From Streptomyces canus (lineage in GTDB: Bacteria > Actinomycetota > Actinomycetes > Streptomycetales > Streptomycetaceae): a stretch of 64,000 nt of DNA. Made by a program: the position numbers and the translations under genes. The stretch covers positions 1,426,001-1,490,000 of the forward strand of contig NZ_CP107989.1 in assembly GCF_041435015.1 (NCBI RefSeq). The letters run 5' to 3'. Below, piece after piece: positions 60,424 through 64,000 of the stretch. The number at the start of each line of letters is the position of its first letter. Positions within the stretch are counted from its first letter, which is position 1. A model generated the notes under the pieces. It did no database searches and was not told the origin of the DNA. It saw only the letters and a list, made by a program, of their open reading frames with translations.

Positions 60424-61903
60424 ATGTCCGACGCCCTTGCCCAACCCGCCGAACCGGGGTCGTCAGCCCCACCCGAGCCGAACGCCGTGGTGGCGGTCCT
60501 GGCCCTGGCCGGAATCGTCGTCTCGCTGATGCAGACCCTGGTCATCCCGATCGTTCCCGAGCTGCCCGAGCTCCTGCACGCGGAGCCCTCCGACACCGCC
60601 TGGGCTGTCACCGCCACCCTGCTCGCCGCGTCCGTGGCCACGCCGGTCGTCGGGCGGCTCGGCGACATGTTCGGCAAGCGCCGGATGCTGCTGCTCAGCA
60701 TCGTGCTGCTGGTCTCCGGTTCGCTGGTCTGCGGCCTCGCCGACTCCCTCGTCCCGATGATCGTCGGACGTGCGCTGCAGGGTCTGGCCGCCGCGGTCGT
60801 ACCGCTCGGCATCAGCATCATGCGGGACGCGCTGCCGGCCGACCGGCTGGCCGGGTCCACGGCGTTGATGAGTGCCTCGCTCGGTGTCGGTGGTGCGCTG
60901 GGGCTGCCCGCCGCCGCGTTCATCGCCGACAACTGGAACTGGCACATCCTGTTCTGGGTCTCGGCCGCTCTCGGTGCCGTCGCCTTCGTGCTCGTCCTGC
61001 TGATCGTGCCCGAGTCCAAGGTGCGCGCCGGGGGCCGGTTCGACCTCGTCGGTTCGCTGGGTCTGTCGGCCGGTCTGGTCTCGCTGCTGCTGACCGTCTC
61101 CAAGGGCGGTGACTGGGGCTGGACGAGCGGCACCACAGTCGCTCTCGGCACCGCCGCGGTCGTGATCCTGCCGGCCTGGGGCTGGTGGGAACTGCGCAGC
61201 CCGCAGCCGCTGGTCGACCTCCGGACCACCGCCAAGCCGCAGGTGCTGTTCACCAAACCTCGCCTCGATCGCGCTCGGGGTCTCGATGTTCGCGATGTCC
61301 CTGGTGCTCCCGCAGTTGCTCCAGCTGCCCGAGCAGACCGGCTACGGCCTCGGCAAGTCCATGCTGACGGTCGGCCTGGTGCTGCCCCCGCAGGGCCTGG
61401 TGATGATGGCCATGTCCGCCGTCTCCGCGGCCGTCACCAAGGCCAAGGGCCCCAAGGTCACGCTGATGATCGGCGCGCTGATCGTGGCCGCCGGCTACGC
61501 GCTCAACATCGTCCTGATGTCCGAGGTCTGGCACCTCGTCCTGGTCTCCTGCGTCATCGGCGCCGGCATCGGCTTCACCTACGGCGCGCTGCCCGCCCTG
61601 ATCATGGGTGCCGTGGACCCCACCCAGACAGGCGCCGCGAACAGCCTCAACACCTTGATGCGATCCCTGGGCACCTCCTTCGCCAGCGCTCTCGCCGGTG
61701 TGATCCTGGCCCGGATGACCACCGATTTCGGCGGCACCGCGCTGCCCTCGGAGATCGGCTTCAAGGTCGTCATGGTGATCGGGGCGGGGGCGGCGCTGCT
61801 CGCGTTCGCCGTAGCGACCTTCATCCCCCGCCGGCGGCACGCCACCCCGCAGCCCCCGGCCGACGGGCCGACGAAGCCGACGGAGGTCGGCGCCAAGGCG
61901 TAG
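60424..61903 (+). pseudogene. MFS exporter interrupted by a single-base frameshift
   Basis: The frame from ATG 60424 (GGAGG upstream) encodes the first about 280 residues of a DHA2/EmrB-like exporter (LMQTLVIPIVPELPELLHAEP, GRLGDMFGKRRMLLL, RALQGLAAAVVPLGISIM). At 61255-61257 the run AAA should be AA. Removing one A restores TNLASIALGVSMFAMSLVLPQLLQ and the rest to 61903. The gene therefore appears disrupted by a one-base insertion in a short A-run. A sequencing or assembly error is possible and would leave an intact 492-residue exporter. Confidence 0.75.
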
Positions 61904-62118
61904 GACCGGGCTCGGTACCGGACTGACCGGCCGTCGCTCCCTGGTCGGGGCGGCGGCCGGGGCGGCGTTGGCGTGGCCGCGCCCGACCGCGGGGCGGCGA
62001 CCACGATCACCCGGGCCACCAGGCGCCGCCAGGTCGCGACGGAGTGTCCTCCCACCTGCGCCGACACTCCACACACTGTCGACCCACGGGCCGGGAACGA
62101 CCTCGCTAGGGTCTCACC

Positions 62119-62463
62119 ATGGACCACAGCTTCGTACTCCACATCCCCGACGCCGAGCTCGAATCCGAGCCCCTCGCGCGGGAGCAGATCGTCTCGGGGA
62201 CGCCCGAGGTGACCGGAAAGGTGGTCTGGGAGTCGGAGGACGGACGACAGATCCGTGGCATCTGGCAGATCACGCCCGGAGTCGTCACCGACACGGAGGC
62301 GGACGAACTGTTCGTCGTGATCAGCGGGTCGGCGACCATCGAGGTCGAGGGCGGGCCGACGCTGAAGGTGGGGCCCGGCGACATGGCCGTACTGCGTGCG
62401 GGCGACCGTACGACGTGGACCGTGCACGAGACCCTGCGGAAGGCGTACGCGATCAATCTGTGA
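62119..62463 (+). CDS. Small cupin-domain protein
   Basis: The 114-residue protein has the cupin motif pair (IWQITPGVVTDTEADELFVVISGSATIEV and VGPGDMAVLRAGDRTTWTVHE). It resembles EutQ/cupin_3 members, with a metal-site pattern differing from the classical G-H-x-H form. A TAGGGT box ends 7 bp before the ATG, suggesting a leaderless transcript. The function is unknown. It overlaps the LacI gene end by 11 bp. Confidence 0.72.
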   Translation: MDHSFVLHIPDAELESEPLAREQIVSGTPEVTGKVVWESEDGRQIRGIWQITPGVVTDTEADELFVVISGSATIEVEGGPTLKVGPGDMAVLRAGDRTTWTVHETLRKAYAINL

Positions 62464-63457
62464 GCGGGCCCGCCGTGGTCCCCCGGATCTCCAGCACCGG
62501 CGCTGCGAGATCCGTGCGCCCCTCTCCCCCACGCCCCTCGAACCGGTCGAGCAGACACCGCGCGGCCCGGCGGCCGACCTCGTGGCTGGCGTTGTCGACG
62601 GTGGTGAGCCAGACGTGGCGGAGCCGGGCGATGCTCGTGTTGTCGTAGCCGACGACGGACAGGTCGCGCGGGACGCTCAGGCCGAGTTCCTCCGCGGCCG
62701 ACACCGCGCCGATCGCGGCGATGTCGTTGAAGGCGAAGACGGCCGTCGGCCGGTCGGGGCGGCTCAGCAGCCGGACCGTCGTGCGGTAGCCGCCCTCCTC
62801 GGTCATGTCACTCGCCTCGACGACCGCCTCCTGGGCGAGGCCGTGCGCCCGCATCGTCGCCTCGAAGCTGCGCCGGCGCAGCTCGCCGACCGCCCCGTAC
62901 CCCGCGATGTGCGCGACGCGGCGGTGACCGAGGCCGATCAGGTGCTCGGTGACCAGGCGGGCGCCGCGCTCGTCGTCGTTGGCGACGACGTCCACCCCCG
63001 GCAGCCTGGGCTCGCGCGCGCCCGCCACGACCACCGGGAGCCGCTCGGCCACCGCCCCGAGCGCGGCGGCGTCGGGCAGCGTGCCGACCACGATCAGGCC
63101 GTCCACCCCGAGGTCCAGGAAGGGACCGGCCGGATCCTGTCCGGTACGGCGGTTGAGACGGGCGTCGGCCAGGAGCATGCGCAGGCCGTTGTCGTGGAGC
63201 AGGGAGTTCAGACCGTCGAGCAGATCCACGAACCAGGGGTTGCGCAGGTCGTTCAGGAGGACGCCGACCGTGCGGGTGCGCTGCTCGCTGAGGCTCCGGG
63301 CGGCGGCGTTCGGACGGTAGCCGAGTTCGCGCACGGCCCGCAGCACGGCCTCCCGCTTCTCCGGGCGCACCTGCTCGGAGCCCCGCAGCACGAGGGAGAC
63401 CAGCGACTTCGAGACACCGGCCCGGTCGGCCACATCGCGGATCGTCGGCGCTCTCAT
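62453..63457 (-). CDS. LacI-family transcriptional repressor
   Basis: The 334-residue protein starts at ATG 63457 with the LacI HTH (TIRDVADRAGVSKSLVSLVLRGSEQVRPEKREAVLRAVRELGYRPNAAARSL). The sugar-binding domain follows with GVLLNDLRNPWFVDLLDGL, VVANDDERGARLVTEHLIGLGHRRVAHI and FAFNDIAAIGAV. An ATG at 63475 lies inside a repressor-like palindrome and is rejected. It is divergent from a Gfo/Idh/MocA dehydrogenase, so it probably controls that sugar pathway and itself. Confidence 0.9.
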   Translation of the reverse strand: MRAPTIRDVADRAGVSKSLVSLVLRGSEQVRPEKREAVLRAVRELGYRPNAAARSLSEQRTRTVGVLLNDLRNPWFVDLLDGLNSLLHDNGLRMLLADARLNRRTGQDPAGPFLDLGVDGLIVVGTLPDAAALGAVAERLPVVVAGAREPRLPGVDVVANDDERGARLVTEHLIGLGHRRVAHIAGYGAVGELRRRSFEATMRAHGLAQEAVVEASDMTEEGGYRTTVRLLSRPDRPTAVFAFNDIAAIGAVSAAEELGLSVPRDLSVVGYDNTSIARLRHVWLTTVDNASHEVGRRAARCLLDRFEGRGGEGRTDLAAPVLEIRGTTAGPLTD

Positions 63458-63462
63458 GGGTA

Positions 63463-63556
63463 TGGACCGTTCCATGGCGCAGCACGGCTTGTCAAAGGGT
63501 TGACATCAAGCAAATACGGCACCCAAGGTGGCCTGGACAGGAAATGGACCGGTCCA
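63463..63556. promoter_or_regulatory. Divergent LacI-controlled promoter pair with two operators
   Basis: TGGACCGGTCCA (63545-63556) is a perfect palindrome. TGGACCGTTCCA (63463-63474) differs at one base. A plus-strand TTGACA (63500-63505) with CAAGGT 18 bp on, and a minus-strand TTGACA (63495-63490) with AACGGT 18 bp on, stand back to back. One operator covers the minus -10 box and the other lies just past the predicted plus start. The two centres are 82 bp apart, which would allow looping. Confidence 0.65.
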
Positions 63557-63571
63557 AAGAGGTGCTCCCCC

Positions 63572-64000
63572 ATGGTCGATACGCTCGGTGTCGCCGTCGT
63601 CGGATTCGGCTGGATGGGGCGGGTGCACACCCAGGCCTACGCCCGTGTCCCGCACCACTACCCCGGGCTCCCGCTGCGCGCCGAACTCGTGACCGTCGCC
63701 GAGGACGTGCCGGGACGGGCCGAGGAGGCGGCCGCGCAGTTCGGGTTCGCCTCGGCCACCCACGACTGGCGCGAGGTCGCCGCCGACCCGCGTGTCCAGG
63801 CCGTCAGCATCACCGCGCCCAACTTCCTGCACCGCGAGATCGGCGTCGCGATGGCCGGGGCCGGCAAACACATCTGGATCGAGAAGCCGGTCGGCCTCAC
63901 CGCCGAGGACGCCCGCGCGGTGGCGGACGCCGTGGCCCGGACCGGCGTGCGGAGCGCGGTCGGCTTCAACTACCGCAACGCGCCCGCCGTAGAAAGCGCC
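63572..64000 (+). CDS. Gfo/Idh/MocA-family dehydrogenase (truncated at window end)
   Basis: The 143 visible codons show LGVAVVGFGWMGRVHTQAYARVP (NAD-binding loop), DPRVQAVSITAPNFLHREI and KHIWIEKPVGL, the hallmarks of the family. The C-terminal half continues beyond the window. It is read divergently from the LacI repressor and probably acts on a sugar or inositol. Confidence 0.85.
   Translation, partial: MVDTLGVAVVGFGWMGRVHTQAYARVPHHYPGLPLRAELVTVAEDVPGRAEEAAAQFGFASATHDWREVAADPRVQAVSITAPNFLHREIGVAMAGAGKHIWIEKPVGLTAEDARAVADAVARTGVRSAVGFNYRNAPAVESA

Noticed and set aside
61904..62118. A twin-arginine-like stretch (GRRSLVGAAAGAALAW) after the MFS gene
   Set aside because: There is no start codon with a ribosome site and the frame becomes low-complexity; it overlaps the promoter of the cupin gene.

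Overview
The window is a high-GC actinobacterial chromosome segment, almost certainly Streptomyces. The signs are GTG and TTG starts, many 4-bp ATGA/GTGA gene overlaps, large LuxR, IclR, TetR, GntR and LacI regulators, lipoproteins, Cys-type leader peptides, and strong GC bias at third codon positions that produces many false antisense frames. No prophage, insertion sequence, integrase or CRISPR array was seen. One tRNA gene, tRNA-Pro(GGG), is present.

Layout. (1) 1-3.2 kb: the 5' part of a LuxR/AAA regulator, an astacin-like metalloprotease, a P-loop kinase, a GNAT and a small unknown protein. (2) 3.2-11.1 kb: a probable organosulfur (S-alkylcysteine or cystine type) salvage island on the minus strand. 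It has two FMN monooxygenases, a broken GNAT, a complete polar-amino-acid ABC importer and a divergent glutathionyl-hydroquinone-reductase-like protein. Three short leader ORFs with the same RxH/V-DLxRVxxA signature precede its transcription units. (3) 11.2-14.9 kb: sugar-acid catabolism with an IlvD/Edd dehydratase, a divergent IclR regulator and a zinc alcohol dehydrogenase. (4) 15-42.9 kb: a large surface-polysaccharide locus. It contains polyprenyl glycosylphosphotransferase, Wzx flippase, a fused Wzz-Wzy, two further Wzz-like proteins, five glycosyltransferases, and enzymes matching every step from UDP-GlcNAc to UDP-2,3-diacetamido-mannuronic acid (WbpA/B/E/D/I type). Accessory secreted proteins and an MFS exporter complete it. 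(5) 42.9-49.8 kb: an ABC half-transporter exporter, a secreted GH59 enzyme with a LacI-type operator inside its promoter, and an APC permease. (6) 49.8-52.8 kb: a three-gene unit of a small EACC1-like protein, a caspase-like protease and an uncharacterised helical-repeat protein, which looks like a caspase-based conflict or cell-death module. (7) 53-55.4 kb: tRNA-Pro, then a DHA2 drug exporter and a divergent TetR with an array of palindromic operators. (8) 55.6-61.9 kb: gallate/protocatechuate meta-cleavage genes (GalB, GalC, GalD homologues) with an unexpected VOC-type dioxygenase, a deleted MFS remnant, a GntR regulator and a frameshifted MFS. (9) 62.1-64 kb: a cupin, a LacI repressor and the start of a Gfo/Idh/MocA sugar dehydrogenase with paired operators.

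How they work together. The sulfur island pairs uptake of a thio-amino acid with oxidative release of sulfur, probably under translational (cysteine-responsive) attenuation. The polysaccharide genes cover precursor synthesis, lipid-linked assembly, flipping, polymerisation and length control. The aromatic operon would convert 4-oxalomesaconate to pyruvate and oxaloacetate. All product calls rest on reading motifs and neighbours; no database search was run.
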